Below are positions 63,996-64,000 of a DNA stretch of 64,000 nucleotides, in pieces; the stretch's first letter is position 1; each line of letters opens with the position of its first letter. The position numbers and the translations under genes are program-made. The stretch is from Streptomyces lasiicapitis. Lineage in GTDB: Bacteria; Actinomycetota; Actinomycetes; Streptomycetales; Streptomycetaceae. The notes beneath the pieces were generated by a model. It saw only the letters and a list, made by a program, of their open reading frames with translations. It made no database searches and was not told where the DNA came from. Where the stretch lies: assembly GCF_014646335.1 (NCBI RefSeq), contig NZ_BMNG01000009.1, forward strand, positions 1 through 64,000. Reading direction: 5' to 3'.

Positions 63996-64000
63996 GATCT

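Overview
The window is a high-GC actinobacterial chromosome segment, almost certainly Streptomyces. Codons mostly end in G or C, starts are often GTG, genes overlap by four bases, and the content is typical of the genus: a WhiB-like protein, SARP and LysR regulators, a class F sortase, two DUF574 methyltransferases and ergothioneine genes. From memory, the order SCO0930-like lipoprotein, methyltransferase, PAS-GGDEF-EAL (RmdA), LysR, sdhCAB, AfsR-like regulator, UvrA-like, solute-binding lipoprotein and egtABCD resembles the S. coelicolor SCO0910-SCO0930 region. I could not run an alignment to confirm this.

Layout. 1-4300: a fused lysyl-phosphatidylglycerol/lysyl-tRNA synthetase (LysX) and an exported polysaccharide deacetylase, both acting at the envelope. 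4300-8450: a class F sortase beside two convergent paralogous exported proteins that have a C-terminal membrane anchor but no LPXTG, then DUF4239 and proline-rich membrane proteins. 8700-13000: a secreted-repeat lipoprotein, a DUF574 methyltransferase and a translationally coupled c-di-GMP enzyme. 13100-17560: a LysR regulator divergent from sdhCAB. 17650-25030: a SARP/NB-ARC regulator convergent with a DrrAB-type exporter and a UvrA-like (DrrC-type) ATPase, which together look like a drug self-resistance set. 25070-30860: redox enzymes, a BASS transporter, dodecin and an orphan sugar-binding lipoprotein with a DasR-like operator. 30890-35280: a four-gene ergothioneine operon (egtABCD). 35490-40870: an amidase, a LacI regulator, thioredoxin and a flavin disulfide reductase.

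41000-47980 is the most unusual part. It holds a STAND ATPase whose P-loop lacks the lysine. This gene overlaps tail to tail with a CDP-glycerol-glycerophosphotransferase-like gene that is split between two reading frames exactly at a perfect array of sixteen 7-bp units (CTCCCGG). Because 7 is not a multiple of 3, gain or loss of units switches the frame, and fifteen or eighteen units would restore one long protein. This has the form of a contingency (phase-variable) locus. It is followed by a WhiB-like protein, a small basic Rho_N-like protein, an aminoglycoside-phosphotransferase-fold kinase and paired fluoride channels.

47990-64000 holds a GH18 glycosidase, an MFS remnant, a TPR protein, a photolyase, an SDR/SRPBCC-type protein, PRC-barrel, pirin and DM13 proteins, an exported metallophosphoesterase and PHP hydrolase pair, an MmpS-like lipoprotein, DUF523, a second DUF574 methyltransferase, an epoxide hydrolase, an anchored protein and a TetR regulator. 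Several convergent gene pairs are separated by long perfect hairpins that probably act as bidirectional terminators. I saw no rRNA, tRNA, insertion sequence, CRISPR array or prophage.
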